Origin: Candidatus Accumulibacter affinis
Lineage (GTDB): Bacteria > Pseudomonadota > Gammaproteobacteria > Burkholderiales > Rhodocyclaceae
Reading direction: 5' to 3'
Assembly (NCBI GenBank): GCA_016713625.1
Contig: JADJOT010000010.1
Location: 1 to 64,000, forward strand
DNA: 64,000 bases
The notes under the pieces are model-generated. The model saw only the letters and a program-made list of their open reading frames with translations, did not search any database and was not told the DNA's origin. This document shows positions 54,801-63,269 of this stretch, one piece after another; within the stretch, counting starts at the first letter, position 1, and each line of letters begins with the position of its first letter. Both the position numbers and the translations under genes were made by a program.

Positions 54801-55745
54801 CTGCGCGCCCGCTTGGCGGATGTGCTGCAAGCCTCTCACCTGCGCGGCGAAGTCCACATCACGGCGCGCGAACTGCGGGCAGCGCTGGTTTTCATCTTCT
54901 TTGGCGTGCATGACTGTAGCGAACTCCATGCCGAGCCGGAATGGATGCCACCCCGTTATTGGGATCGGGCGTTTGCCGCCGACGCGCCGCAACGGCAGGG
55001 CGAACTGCTCGCGGAACTCGCCCATTTCGACCCGGCGCTGGACAGCAACCCGTTATTGGACCGGCACCTGCTCAGGGACACCCCGCACGGCCCGGACGAC
55101 ATCTCCGCCGCGCTGGCCTCTGCTCGCCGCCGCGCGTGGTTCGATTGGGATGATGCCCGCTACGCGGCATTGCAGCTTCCCACCGATGCTCTAGCGTTGT
55201 TCGGCGGCCAGCATCTGGATCGCTTCCGCCGCGTACCTTTGATGAACGAAGACGACCGCGCTGTCCTTTGCCGTGATCTTTGTCTGGGCATCGCCCGGCT
55301 GGAGGATCTGCCCGAGGCCGCATTCTCTCGCGAAGCTGGCCTGCCGCTGCGCATCCAGCCGCGTACGCCGACGGAAAGCGCTTTCTGGGTGGTCAAGCCC
55401 TGGGAGCGTTTTCGCCTGGAAGCACGCCTGCCACATACCACCGAAGGTTTGGAAGCGCTGCATACGCATTTGCTGCTGATTTATGCCTACGCGGCCGGTG
55501 GCGAGGAGCAGTTGCCAATTGGCCTGGAGCTTTTTCATCTGCTGCTGGCGCTGAAAGAGGGCGCCCAGCTTTCCGGCGCCGGCCTGGAAGGTGTGTTCGC
55601 GCACCTTGAAATCTTCACCCAGCGCCTCGCCCAAGAGGACGCCCGCGAACTGCACGGCTGGCATCCCGGTGATGAAGCCGGCGTGTTCCGTGTGTGCGTC
55701 GAAGCGCGGAATGGGCGGCAGATACTGGTGAGGAAGGCTGCATGA
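51828..55745 (+). CDS. Defence-type multidomain protein: NERD, pseudokinase, kinase, P-loop ATPase
   Basis: 1305 residues from ATG 51828 (GGGAGG just before; TTG 51801 is a rejected alternative). (1) Residues ~10-180: NERD nuclease-related domain, with EIDQVIIGPQGIFVVEVKHWDS carrying the D...ExK signature. (2) ~200-440: kinase fold with a dead loop HRHITPHT (residue ~321) and DFS instead of DFG. (3) ~465-720: second kinase with glycine loop LGRGGIGQTF, YVAKLI lysine, and HGDVSPRNII (residue ~596). (4) ~760-1305: P-loop ATPase FGNAGDGKTAFL (residue ~799), with AINSGKLLEWLE, RSLVGG and a CATCTAQHRC cluster, reminiscent of DptF. NERD plus kinase recalls BREX PglW; the ATPase tail and operon partners point instead to DptFGH/MAD6-8-type systems. 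The next gene starts inside its stop (ATGA). Confidence 0.85.
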   Translation: MPVSGFRHIPCGAPVNASETLAIEKVKSKLQGIPGPWVLLSNISHSSHSMRLSDEIDQVIIGPQGIFVVEVKHWDSAWIKRKPMVAEDEAERINAKAKRVAGKLKTAFDPGFVAPRFFLTRGETRMQAGQRVRVRGVPVFGLSECGDLVDADAAKILTPEQVQRATLLLEPAARIALTGDLRSFAGLINLERMPTPDAPFHRAYRGQHPTRRDKVVLHLYDLSATDEKDAENRARREYEVIQHWQKSPYLPNLLDSFQEAERYPGELYWFSLGDPAAPTLAERVKDASWNIDDRLRYAREALLALAEFHEPREQGLQRILHRHITPHTLRVRHNGRPLFTDFSLARLDQALTISRTPTDFGEDAPYVAPEVHQGGLAAADARSDVFAVCASLITLFPAEEPRAREARSFLEQGCALNPEGREALAELAAVLERNTAPLGRPTPELPAPEYWDEDTVVPFKRAHFKIISRLGRGGIGQTFKVVEVDKERSDEVFGSYVAKLIHHQADGEAALQAYRRARAYTVHPHLSAILEYAPEWQANRFVALMKWVEGRPLSDLTGVLALHAEELGEASLQDLLLRWLFDLSDALWALHQVGLVHGDVSPRNIIVQGGEVVLTDYDTVTETGSPARSRNPLYASHSVESGAAIETGDDLFALAASFFHVVFDKDPFDFAGQRIKNRGLNWEGVDGTGLERVVEFMKRATTPIEGERFEDARAALSSLTAASTDGEVIGLPLAPTLSANSAPRLAELLSAYPGSRHGNSETRGLDSAFATTTYVETRLDDVLRQEIEEDQVKLAILFGNAGDGKTAFLQHLLAALGVPDVHSSQRVQERRLADGRILKINLDGSAAWQGQSANALLDQFFQPCHDLSFSGTARHPRILAINSGKLLEWLETQEDSALSEQLYAALFESEDEDQPVIDPRIRLIDLNQRSLVGGIADGQLRTDFLDALLDRFLGVDQNPDPWVGCATCTAQHRCTAWYSVGSLRDQHTGPRLRARLADVLQASHLRGEVHITARELRAALVFIFFGVHDCSELHAEPEWMPPRYWDRAFAADAPQRQGELLAELAHFDPALDSNPLLDRHLLRDTPHGPDDISAALASARRRAWFDWDDARYAALQLPTDALALFGGQHLDRFRRVPLMNEDDRAVLCRDLCLGIARLEDLPEAAFSREAGLPLRIQPRTPTESAFWVVKPWERFRLEARLPHTTEGLEALHTHLLLIYAYAAGGEEQLPIGLELFHLLLALKEGAQLSGAGLEGVFAHLEIFTQRLAQEDARELHGWHPGDEAGVFRVCVEARNGRQILVRKAA

Positions 55746-57520
55746 ACGTCAAAACCATCGTCGAGAGTGTGCTGACGCCGGCGCGCGCCAGGGCTTTATG
55801 GACCGCCAACTATTTCCCGGCGCTCCCTTTCACGCCGCAGCACTTCGAGGTGGGCAGCCTGCTGCCAGCGATGCTTTACATGGCGCGCTGGGGCCAGCGC
55901 CGCGGCAAGGGCCATTTCGTCGAAGCCTTTGGCCAGCCGGATGCGCAGGGCAACGCTCAGCTGCCCCGGCTGGTCGATGTCGCCAAGGGTTTGCTCACCC
56001 GCGCTGGCAGCGATTTCGACAGCTTTGCCGACGACCCCGGTCAGGCCATGCTGGCCGATCTGCTGCTTACCTATTGCCTGGAAAACAAGCAGCATGAGTT
56101 GGGACATCACGAGGTGGTGCAGCGGGTTTTTCCAACGCATTACCTGGCGAGCTGGGTTGATCTGCCTGATGTGGTGGTCAATTTACGTGGTGTTCCGGAA
56201 CTACTGACCACCCTCCTGGCCTGGCAGGACAGAGGCGAAGCACTGGTGCCGGAGGCCGGCCGAAGCCGTTTCCCGGTAGGCGTCGGTTTCGCCGAAAACC
56301 ACCTGCTGAAGCAGTTTGCCCGGCACATGTCGGTGCATCGTTCCGCTGCAAACCTGGGTTCCGACCATTTCCAGGAGGAGACCGCCGACGACCTCGGAGT
56401 AGACGAACTGCTGGCGGTGCGTCTGGCTCAGACCTGCGGCCATGCGCCTGACCGACTGAGGGGTAGGGAGCAGGCACAGATCGCCAATCGCTGGCCCATT
56501 GCCAAGGCCGCTGCCAAGTGCCTGCGCGGCGATCTGGCAACCTTCATCGAGGTCTATGGTAAGGCACTGCCGCGCCAGGCCTTCTTGCCCATGCTCGAAG
56601 CGGGGATTGGCCTGGGCATGGTCAACCTGCTGTTGTCCACAGCCGTCTGCCTGTCCGAATGGGAGCGGACCGGTGGCATTCCAAGAGACCAGAAGCCGAT
56701 GCCCTTGTTGGTGGACTGTTCGCACGGACTGGACATGAAGCTGCGCAACGCTTCTGAAGCTACGATGAGCGAATGCCAGGCTCGCTACGAGCGGCTGCCG
56801 GTGCTGATGATGCTGGCGCGGCTGCTGGATGATCGGGTCAGCCACCACCCCAGGCTGAGGAATGAACTCCCGCCGAGACAGCCTGATCCGACTATCTGGT
56901 TCAATCTGCTTGGCGATATCTATCACGAACGGCATGAACGGGCGGAGTCGATCAGCGAACGACTCGACGAAGATTGCACGGGTCTGGCCAACAATCTGGA
57001 ACAGGCGGATGAGGCGCTGGAAGTGGTAAGGGCGTTGCGTAACGACCGGAACCATCCAGCAGTGCGTTTGGCCGAAGCGTTGGTTGATTTGCACGGGCAT
57101 CAGCAACAGGGTGGCCAATTCGTGAAGGCATTGGACAGCAGCCTGATGCCCAACCGTCCCAACGGCATCGCTTTCAAACGGCGCGTCTCGCGCAGCGAAG
57201 CCGGCACCAGGAAGGCAGTGGACCTGCGTTCAATCGTGCTCTCCCACGCTCTGCTGGATTTTCTCGTCCATCGCCATCTGCGCAAGGACGGCGAAGGCAA
57301 AGCCGCGCGTCCGCTCACCCTGCGCAGGTTCCTCGACATTCTGCGCGAGCACTACGGCCTGTATGTGGACCGCGAGCCACCGGGAATGTCCATATCTCAG
57401 GACCTGCTGTGCGCCAACAAGCAGTGGCTCGAACGCAGACTGCGCGACCTCGGGCTACTGGTCGGGGTGAACGACGCGGAATCGATGAAGCAATTGCGCG
57501 CACGATTTGATGTAGCATGA
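55742..57520 (+). CDS. Second subunit of the kinase-ATPase system, unknown fold
   Basis: 592 residues from ATG 55742, which overlaps the stop of the kinase gene as ATGA. Mainly helical, charged, no signal peptide or membrane segment. No motif I can name: VLTPARARALWTANYFPALPF starts it, PLLVDCSHGLDMKLRNASE lies in the middle, and FLDILREHYGLYVDREPPGM near the end. Cys residues do not form clusters. By position it corresponds to the middle, undescribed partner (DptG- or MAD7-like) of related systems. Its tight coupling to the kinase suggests a 1:1 complex. Confidence 0.8.
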   Translation: MNVKTIVESVLTPARARALWTANYFPALPFTPQHFEVGSLLPAMLYMARWGQRRGKGHFVEAFGQPDAQGNAQLPRLVDVAKGLLTRAGSDFDSFADDPGQAMLADLLLTYCLENKQHELGHHEVVQRVFPTHYLASWVDLPDVVVNLRGVPELLTTLLAWQDRGEALVPEAGRSRFPVGVGFAENHLLKQFARHMSVHRSAANLGSDHFQEETADDLGVDELLAVRLAQTCGHAPDRLRGREQAQIANRWPIAKAAAKCLRGDLATFIEVYGKALPRQAFLPMLEAGIGLGMVNLLLSTAVCLSEWERTGGIPRDQKPMPLLVDCSHGLDMKLRNASEATMSECQARYERLPVLMMLARLLDDRVSHHPRLRNELPPRQPDPTIWFNLLGDIYHERHERAESISERLDEDCTGLANNLEQADEALEVVRALRNDRNHPAVRLAEALVDLHGHQQQGGQFVKALDSSLMPNRPNGIAFKRRVSRSEAGTRKAVDLRSIVLSHALLDFLVHRHLRKDGEGKAARPLTLRRFLDILREHYGLYVDREPPGMSISQDLLCANKQWLERRLRDLGLLVGVNDAESMKQLRARFDVA

Positions 57521-57553
57521 TCGGCTTCAATCGTATCGAAAACGGCTACAACC

Positions 57554-58162
57554 ATGCTCGCATCGCTTCTCTTCGGCAATTACCGCCAGAAAGTCCTCGC
57601 CCGCTTGCTGCTGCACCCGGATCAGCGCTATCACGTCCGCGAAATCGCCCGCCTGACCGGTACCAGTGCCGGTACCTTGCACAAGGAACTGGCACGGCTC
57701 GCCCAGGCCGGCGTACTGACACGGGAGGAGATTGGCAACCAGGTGCGTTACGGCGCCAATCGGCAGTGCCCCATCTATCCGGAACTGGCCGGCATCCTGC
57801 GCAAGACGACAGGGCTCGCCGATGTATTGAAGGAGGCTTTGTCGGCTTTGAGCGAACGCCTCACACTGGCACTCGTATTCGGTTCCGTTGGGCGTGGAGA
57901 CGAAGGGCCGGGCAGCGATGTGGACGTCCTGCTGGTGGGCGAGATTGGTTTTGCAGAAGCGGTGGGGGCGCTGCATAACGCGCAGTCGAGCATTGGCCGG
58001 GAGATCAACCCGGTAGTCCTGTCGTTTGCCGAGTTCGAGAACAAGCTGAAGGGCGGGGATGCCTTTCTTGCCGAGGTTCTGGGCGGGGGAAAAATATTTC
58101 TGATTGGAAACGAAAATGAGTTTGGAAAACTTGCTGGCGATTCAGCGTCTGGTTCGGCATGA
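57554..58162 (+). CDS. HTH-nucleotidyltransferase (MNT-type antitoxin-like)
   Basis: 202 residues. The N-terminal ~80 form a winged helix (YHVREIARLTGTSAGTLHKELARLAQAGVLTREEIGNQVRYGAN). The rest is a minimal nucleotidyltransferase with GSVGRGDEGPGSDVDVLLVG, the GSx10DxD motif that binds metal and NTP. In MNT/HEPN pairs such an enzyme AMPylates and blocks its HEPN RNase partner. Here it lies 33 nt after gene B and its end overlaps the start of a HEPN-like fragment, so a pair was once complete. With the HTH it could instead regulate the operon. Confidence 0.88.
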   Translation: MLASLLFGNYRQKVLARLLLHPDQRYHVREIARLTGTSAGTLHKELARLAQAGVLTREEIGNQVRYGANRQCPIYPELAGILRKTTGLADVLKEALSALSERLTLALVFGSVGRGDEGPGSDVDVLLVGEIGFAEAVGALHNAQSSIGREINPVVLSFAEFENKLKGGDAFLAEVLGGGKIFLIGNENEFGKLAGDSASGSA

Positions 58163-58301
58163 GGCCGGGCGCGCCGTCGTTCTCAAGTTGCTCGCGGCGG
58201 CGGATCGGAACCTGGCCGACGCCAGGGTCACCGCGATCAGCGCGGAGAACCGCTTCGCTACAGCCCCGTGCCACTCTCGGAGAGCCCTGACATGCCCCTG
58301 A
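58116..58301 (+). pseudogene. Truncated HEPN-like partner of the nucleotidyltransferase
   Basis: The ATG at 58116 lies inside the end of the nucleotidyltransferase gene, the usual overlap for these pairs. Residues 1-49 (MSLENLLAIQRLVRHEAG, RLLAAADRNLADAR-type repeat as KLLAAADRNLADARVTAIS) resemble the N-terminal half of the small HEPN partner proteins. After AENRFATA the similarity stops and the frame closes at 58301, inside the leader of the next gene. The Rx4-6H catalytic motif, normally in the lost half, is absent. Probably truncated when gene C was joined. Confidence 0.6.
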
Positions 58302-61300
58302 CCGAAAACGCCGCGCCGATTCTGGCGCATGCCTTGAGCGATCTGTTGGGACCTGCCCTACCCGGCAGCATGGCGTTCATTCGCTGCCTGCCCGGCGAGG
58401 TCGCGCGAGAACTGGCGGTCGACGAACGCTTCGCGGTCCGAGGATGGCAGATTGCCGTGGTCACCCAAGTTGCGAACGAGGCCACTCGCTCGATCACCGC
58501 CGACAAGGCGGTGGAGTGGCGCGAGGACAAGGCGGAGGCGGTGCTGTTGCTGGTGGATACCGTCCACGCCGGCGCTGGCATGGACGGTATCTACAGCGCG
58601 GCACGCGAGATCGCCGAAGTGGAACTGTTTTCAAGTGCGAAAGCTTTGGCACGTGACAAACTGCCACGCGGCGGCAAAAGTTTCGCTGACAAGGCTCTAT
58701 CCAAAGCACGCCGACTGGCGCGCAACAAGGCCTTGTCACCCTGGCGTGAATTCGCCTATCTGTGCCGCGCGGTTCAGAGCCTGAAGGGTTTGGGCGCGGC
58801 CTTGCCCGAGATCGGCCTCTGGCCGGTGGCGGTGGACGACAGGCCAGACGACGGCGATATCGAGAAGTCCGCGCTTCTGGTCGAACGCCTGCTGGTCCGC
58901 CAGGGCAACAGGCAATCGGCGGAAGCACGGGTCGTCGGTCTGCAACTGCCGGTGGCGGATTCGGCGGTCGAACGGGAGTTGGCTGAGTTTCTGCGTGCGG
59001 CGGACAGCCGTTCCCGACTGGACGCGCTGGCGGGCCTCGAAGGGCAGGAATCGCTCTGGCTGAACCGTTTGCGCCCTGGTCTGTTCGATAGCGAAACCCT
59101 GCAGTCCATCCGCTGGATCAATTGGCGCCAAAGAAACGGCAGACCGTACCAGTGGTCCGGCCTGACTGCGGATGCCGAAAACCGACTGACGTTCAAGCTG
59201 GCGCTCGTAGACAATCCCCAGCAACGAGTCAGGCTGGAAGTTCGCTGGGATGCCGACCCGGCCACCCTTGCCAAAGGCGCCGTGGACTACATCGTTGAAA
59301 TTCGCGCCGGTGGCGACGCGCTGGCGGAAAAGACCGTCACCCATGCTGCCCGAGGGCCGCAGAAATGCGTGTTCACTCAGGATGATTTCGGCGATCTCGA
59401 AGGAAACGAGCGCTTCGAAGCGGAGGTGGAAATCCGGGCGCTGACGGCGGAAACCTCGCAGGAAGGCGACGCGGGAGCAAGCTTACACCAGGCGATCAGC
59501 GAGGATTTCATCCTGTGCTTCGGAGTCACCGACCAACCAGCCAAATCCAGCGCCGGTAACGTTTTCCCCAGCCTCGCATTGGCCGTCATTCAGGTGGCGA
59601 AGGACGACGAAACATTCAAGCGGCTGGCAGACAACCCGGGCGACAGGCAGACGTTCAGCGCCGACAGAAAAGGCTACATTGCGTGTCGCGTGGACGGCAA
59701 GGCGGCGCGCGTGCTGTGCCCCAACCTGCTCCTCGACCTGGCGGCCGATTGGGCGGTACATCAGGGCGACCCGGGGCGCTGGCAGTTGAAGGTCAGAGCA
59801 GATGGGTCGCCGGACGGCAAACCCGCCTTTATTCCCTTTGGTCCGGCCGGTGATAGGGCCGGCGAGCGTTTCGTCAAAGCCTCGCGCGATTTCTGCAAAT
59901 GGTTGCTGCGTTCGAGCCTTGGCCCGCTGGCGGTGCTCTACACCGACCGAGCGGTGTTCAACGAGTATGTGAATGCCGCCACCGCCTGGTGGGAGACCGC
60001 CTCCGCGCGCGCCACGCAGATTCACACCCTGGAAATCGTGGGCGTCAGCGGCCAGCGTATCGGCCTGATCGTTTTACCCACGCATCCGCTGCGCGTCGCC
60101 TGGCAACAGGGCTTCGACATGCTGGTGTGGCGCCACCGCTATGAGGAAGGGACGCCGCCGATAAAGGTGGCGAAGCTGCTGGGCTCGCTGATCGGTGCTC
60201 ATTACCCGGCCATGTTGCCGGGTTTCGCACAGGGCGAGGCTTTCGTTTTCGCCGACAGCCTCGGTTTTCATACCGTGGCGATGACCGCGACCGACGATCG
60301 CGAACCCAAGGCCACGGTCGCTCTGCTCTCGCGCCTGCTGGGCGAAGGCGATGCCAGTAGCGAGGAGTTGCTGGCACCATCGGTAGGCCGGAGCGCATCC
60401 GAACTGCTGGGCGAGGAAGTCGCGCGCTATCTCAATTTGCACCCGGAAACCCGGCGCGTGCATGTGCACGCCCTGCGCCCCGGCGATGCCATGCCCGCCG
60501 CGCGTGCCCTGGGCTGCGCCTTGCGCGATGTGGAAGCGACAGAAGTCGACGAAGAGGGTGAAGCGCGCGACGAGGGTGCAAAACGAGCTTTTGTGCTCGA
60601 CCTTTACCCCGCGGATGGGCGAACCGGTGTGCTGGGGCGCTTCCTGGCGGCTACTGCGCAACGGCGGCGCAGTGGCGCGGGTGTGGTGCCAGAGGAGGAT
60701 CGCTGGCTCCTGGACAGCGTCACCCGCCCTGGCGGCGTGAGCCTGCCGCGTCTGGCATGGGCGCGGCGCGATAGCGAAACCCCGAGCACCCCGGCGCATC
60801 TGGCTTTGGCCTTCGACATCTTTGCCACTCACGTTAAATGTGTGCCGATGGCCAGCGTACCCAATGGCGCACTGGAGGTCCATGGCCTGGCCTTGACTCC
60901 GGACCGGCGCTTCGAGGCTGTGCCAATACCGCGCTGGCTATCTTCCATCCCACCCACGCCGGAAGGCGAGAAGCATCCGGTAGCCCGCGGTTTTTCCGAG
61001 CGGCTGGTCAAGGCGCATTCCGCCCTGTTGCGTTGCGTCGCCAAGCGCATGGGCGCCGGTGACAACGACTGGCCGGTGTTGATCACCGAAGTGTCGCCCG
61101 ACCGCGGCGAAATGCTGGCGGCCCTGCACCGTCTGTGTGATTGGGTGGTGACGGTGGATCGGCATGCCGGCGTCGAGTATTTCGACTCGCCGCGCGATCT
61201 GCCGCGCCTTTACGAGGCGTATCTGATCGACTGCGTGCCGGAGCGTGACGACCTGGGCTTCCTGCAACTCATTACGTCCACCAGTTCGCTGGACGAGATC

Positions 61301-63259
61301 GTTCGCCTGCTGGACACCGCACTGGGCGAAATGGGCTTGTCGGCAAGCCCTCGTAACTGCACCTTTCTGCTCGATGCCCTGAAAGCGGTGAGCGGCCGCC
61401 TCGCCTTGCGCCTGACACAGTCCGGCTCGGTGGCGCAGGAAATGGTGGCGCTGGCGCTGACGCAAAGCCACTGCGCGGGCGGCGAAGAGGGGCCTCCCTG
61501 GCTTTCCCTCAAAGAGGGCTTCTTCGTTCCCCTCGACGACGTGCCGGAATTGTTCCGCCCGGTGGGCGAGAGCAAGGACAGGGATTTCAGCGGACAGCGC
61601 GCCGACTTGCTGTATGTGACGGCTGCTCGGAGTGGCAGCTTGAAGTTTTCCTTCGTCGAAGTGAAGTTCCGCCGCTACCTCAAGACCGCCCGTGCCCCGG
61701 ATTTTTTGAGCATCATCGAAAGCCAGCTCGATGCTTCCTGCCAGCGCTGGGAAAAGCTGTTCGGACCGGATACCACGCGGCTCGAAAAGACGGTCCAACG
61801 CGCCCGTCTGGCGAGGGTGTTTCGCTTCTACGCGCGCAAGGGACAGCGACACACGCTAACGGACGAAGCCTTTGAATGTATCGATAGGGAACTCGCTAAG
61901 CTGGCGCGCGAAGGTACCGGCTACGCGCTGCCGGCTTTACTCGACATCGAGCGGGCCAAGGTGGGTTTCGTCTTCTGTCCAGAATATGGCGGCGCCAAGC
62001 CGGTGGAGACTGGCACGGGCACGGATATCTGGCTGTTTGGCCCGGTGCGCCTACCTGAGACACAGCGTGGCGAAATGTTGCCAGGTGAACGGGTCGGTTT
62101 GATTGAGGCGGTTACGGCTGCGCCGGTGACTGTGCCGGCTGAAGAGAGCGCCGTAAAGCCGCTCTTACAGCCAGATTGTCTTCCGACCGTGAGAGACGAT
62201 CTGGTGGCAGCGGTGTCGAAAGCGGTCGAGTTGCTGCTCGGTCAGCGCGATGGCAGCGATGAGCCGGTGCATTGGCGAGTGAGTATCCAGGGCAATCCGC
62301 ACTTGCTCATCGTCGGCCTGCCGGGCATGGGCAAGACCACCTGCCTGATCCAGCTTTGCCGCCAACTGATGGCGGGCGGCATTGCGCCGATCGTGTTTTC
62401 CTACCACGAGGACATCGACGAGAAGCTGGGCGAGCTGTGGAGCGATGCGCTACGCAAGGTGAGTTATGCCGGCCTAGGTTTCAACCCCCTGCAAGTAGTG
62501 GGCGATGCGCCGCTCGCCTATATGGACAACGTGACCCTGCTGCGCGACAACTTCGCGGCGATCTTTCCGGATCTGGGTGACGTGCAACTGGGTCGGGTGC
62601 GCGAGGCGATCAAGCAGAGCTACGCCGACCGGGGTTGGGCCTTGGGTGCGCGTGGAGAAGTCCCTCCATTTGGCGCCTTCTACGACTTGTTGAAGGCCGA
62701 GGCCAAGCCGGACAGGGGGCTGATGACCCGGCTGGCAGAACTGGCCGATTATGGATTGTTCGAGGCCACCGTCGGTGCACCGAGCCTGCTCGATCACGCC
62801 ACGCCTGCCTTGGTGCAAATCCACAGTTCGCAGAATGAAGTATTGCAACGGGCGTTTTCCACCTTCGTGTTGCATAACCTCTATCAGTCGATGTTCCGCC
62901 GCGGCACCCAAGACCGCATTACCCACGCCGTGATCTTCGACGAGGCGCATCGCGCGGCACGACTGAAGCTGATTCCGACGATGGCCAAGGAATGCCGAAA
63001 GTATGGCCTGTCTTTCGTGGTGGCCTCGCAGGAGGCGAAGGATTTCGATTCTTCTCTGTTTACCGCCGTGGCCAATTACCTGGCACTGCGGGTCAGCGAA
63101 CCGGACGCAAAATTGATGGCGAAAATCTTCGCCCCCTCGGACAAGCTGACGCTGTACACCGATCGGATCAAGCAGATGGCCAAGTTCAAGGCATGGTTCT
63201 ATTCGGAAGGGATGCGGATGCCGGTGCCTGTTGCTTTGGGGAATGGATTGCTCGGTTGA
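58292..63259 (+). CDS. Large DptH-like ATPase with PD-(D/E)xK motif
   Basis: 1655 residues from ATG 58292, with CGGAGAG about seven bases before; the start at 58268 is rejected. N-terminal ~1000 residues have no motif I recognise. Around residues 1100-1125, RADLLYVTAARSG..FSFVEVKFRR gives the D...ExK pattern of PD-(D/E)xK nucleases. The C-terminal ~330 residues are a HerA/FtsK-type ATPase: Walker A IVGLPGMGKTT (residue ~1341), PIVFSYHEDIDE, Walker B HAVIFDEAHRA (residue ~1548) and a sensor-like VVASQEAKDF. Length and order fit DptH of phosphorothioate-dependent restriction and MAD8-type proteins. It is the likely DNA-acting effector, partnered with A and B. No frame damage. Confidence 0.85.
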   Translation: MPLTENAAPILAHALSDLLGPALPGSMAFIRCLPGEVARELAVDERFAVRGWQIAVVTQVANEATRSITADKAVEWREDKAEAVLLLVDTVHAGAGMDGIYSAAREIAEVELFSSAKALARDKLPRGGKSFADKALSKARRLARNKALSPWREFAYLCRAVQSLKGLGAALPEIGLWPVAVDDRPDDGDIEKSALLVERLLVRQGNRQSAEARVVGLQLPVADSAVERELAEFLRAADSRSRLDALAGLEGQESLWLNRLRPGLFDSETLQSIRWINWRQRNGRPYQWSGLTADAENRLTFKLALVDNPQQRVRLEVRWDADPATLAKGAVDYIVEIRAGGDALAEKTVTHAARGPQKCVFTQDDFGDLEGNERFEAEVEIRALTAETSQEGDAGASLHQAISEDFILCFGVTDQPAKSSAGNVFPSLALAVIQVAKDDETFKRLADNPGDRQTFSADRKGYIACRVDGKAARVLCPNLLLDLAADWAVHQGDPGRWQLKVRADGSPDGKPAFIPFGPAGDRAGERFVKASRDFCKWLLRSSLGPLAVLYTDRAVFNEYVNAATAWWETASARATQIHTLEIVGVSGQRIGLIVLPTHPLRVAWQQGFDMLVWRHRYEEGTPPIKVAKLLGSLIGAHYPAMLPGFAQGEAFVFADSLGFHTVAMTATDDREPKATVALLSRLLGEGDASSEELLAPSVGRSASELLGEEVARYLNLHPETRRVHVHALRPGDAMPAARALGCALRDVEATEVDEEGEARDEGAKRAFVLDLYPADGRTGVLGRFLAATAQRRRSGAGVVPEEDRWLLDSVTRPGGVSLPRLAWARRDSETPSTPAHLALAFDIFATHVKCVPMASVPNGALEVHGLALTPDRRFEAVPIPRWLSSIPPTPEGEKHPVARGFSERLVKAHSALLRCVAKRMGAGDNDWPVLITEVSPDRGEMLAALHRLCDWVVTVDRHAGVEYFDSPRDLPRLYEAYLIDCVPERDDLGFLQLITSTSSLDEIVRLLDTALGEMGLSASPRNCTFLLDALKAVSGRLALRLTQSGSVAQEMVALALTQSHCAGGEEGPPWLSLKEGFFVPLDDVPELFRPVGESKDRDFSGQRADLLYVTAARSGSLKFSFVEVKFRRYLKTARAPDFLSIIESQLDASCQRWEKLFGPDTTRLEKTVQRARLARVFRFYARKGQRHTLTDEAFECIDRELAKLAREGTGYALPALLDIERAKVGFVFCPEYGGAKPVETGTGTDIWLFGPVRLPETQRGEMLPGERVGLIEAVTAAPVTVPAEESAVKPLLQPDCLPTVRDDLVAAVSKAVELLLGQRDGSDEPVHWRVSIQGNPHLLIVGLPGMGKTTCLIQLCRQLMAGGIAPIVFSYHEDIDEKLGELWSDALRKVSYAGLGFNPLQVVGDAPLAYMDNVTLLRDNFAAIFPDLGDVQLGRVREAIKQSYADRGWALGARGEVPPFGAFYDLLKAEAKPDRGLMTRLAELADYGLFEATVGAPSLLDHATPALVQIHSSQNEVLQRAFSTFVLHNLYQSMFRRGTQDRITHAVIFDEAHRAARLKLIPTMAKECRKYGLSFVVASQEAKDFDSSLFTAVANYLALRVSEPDAKLMAKIFAPSDKLTLYTDRIKQMAKFKAWFYSEGMRMPVPVALGNGLLG

Positions 63260-63269
63260 GCATTCTGTT

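Noticed and set aside
51828..63259. Assignment as BREX type 2
   Set aside because: NERD plus kinase resembles PglW, but PglX, PglZ, PglY and BrxD-like genes are absent and genes B and C do not fit.
51828..63259. Assignment as a complete Dnd/Dpt phosphorothioation system
   Set aside because: No dndA-E genes in the window, and a kinase is not part of classical Dpt.
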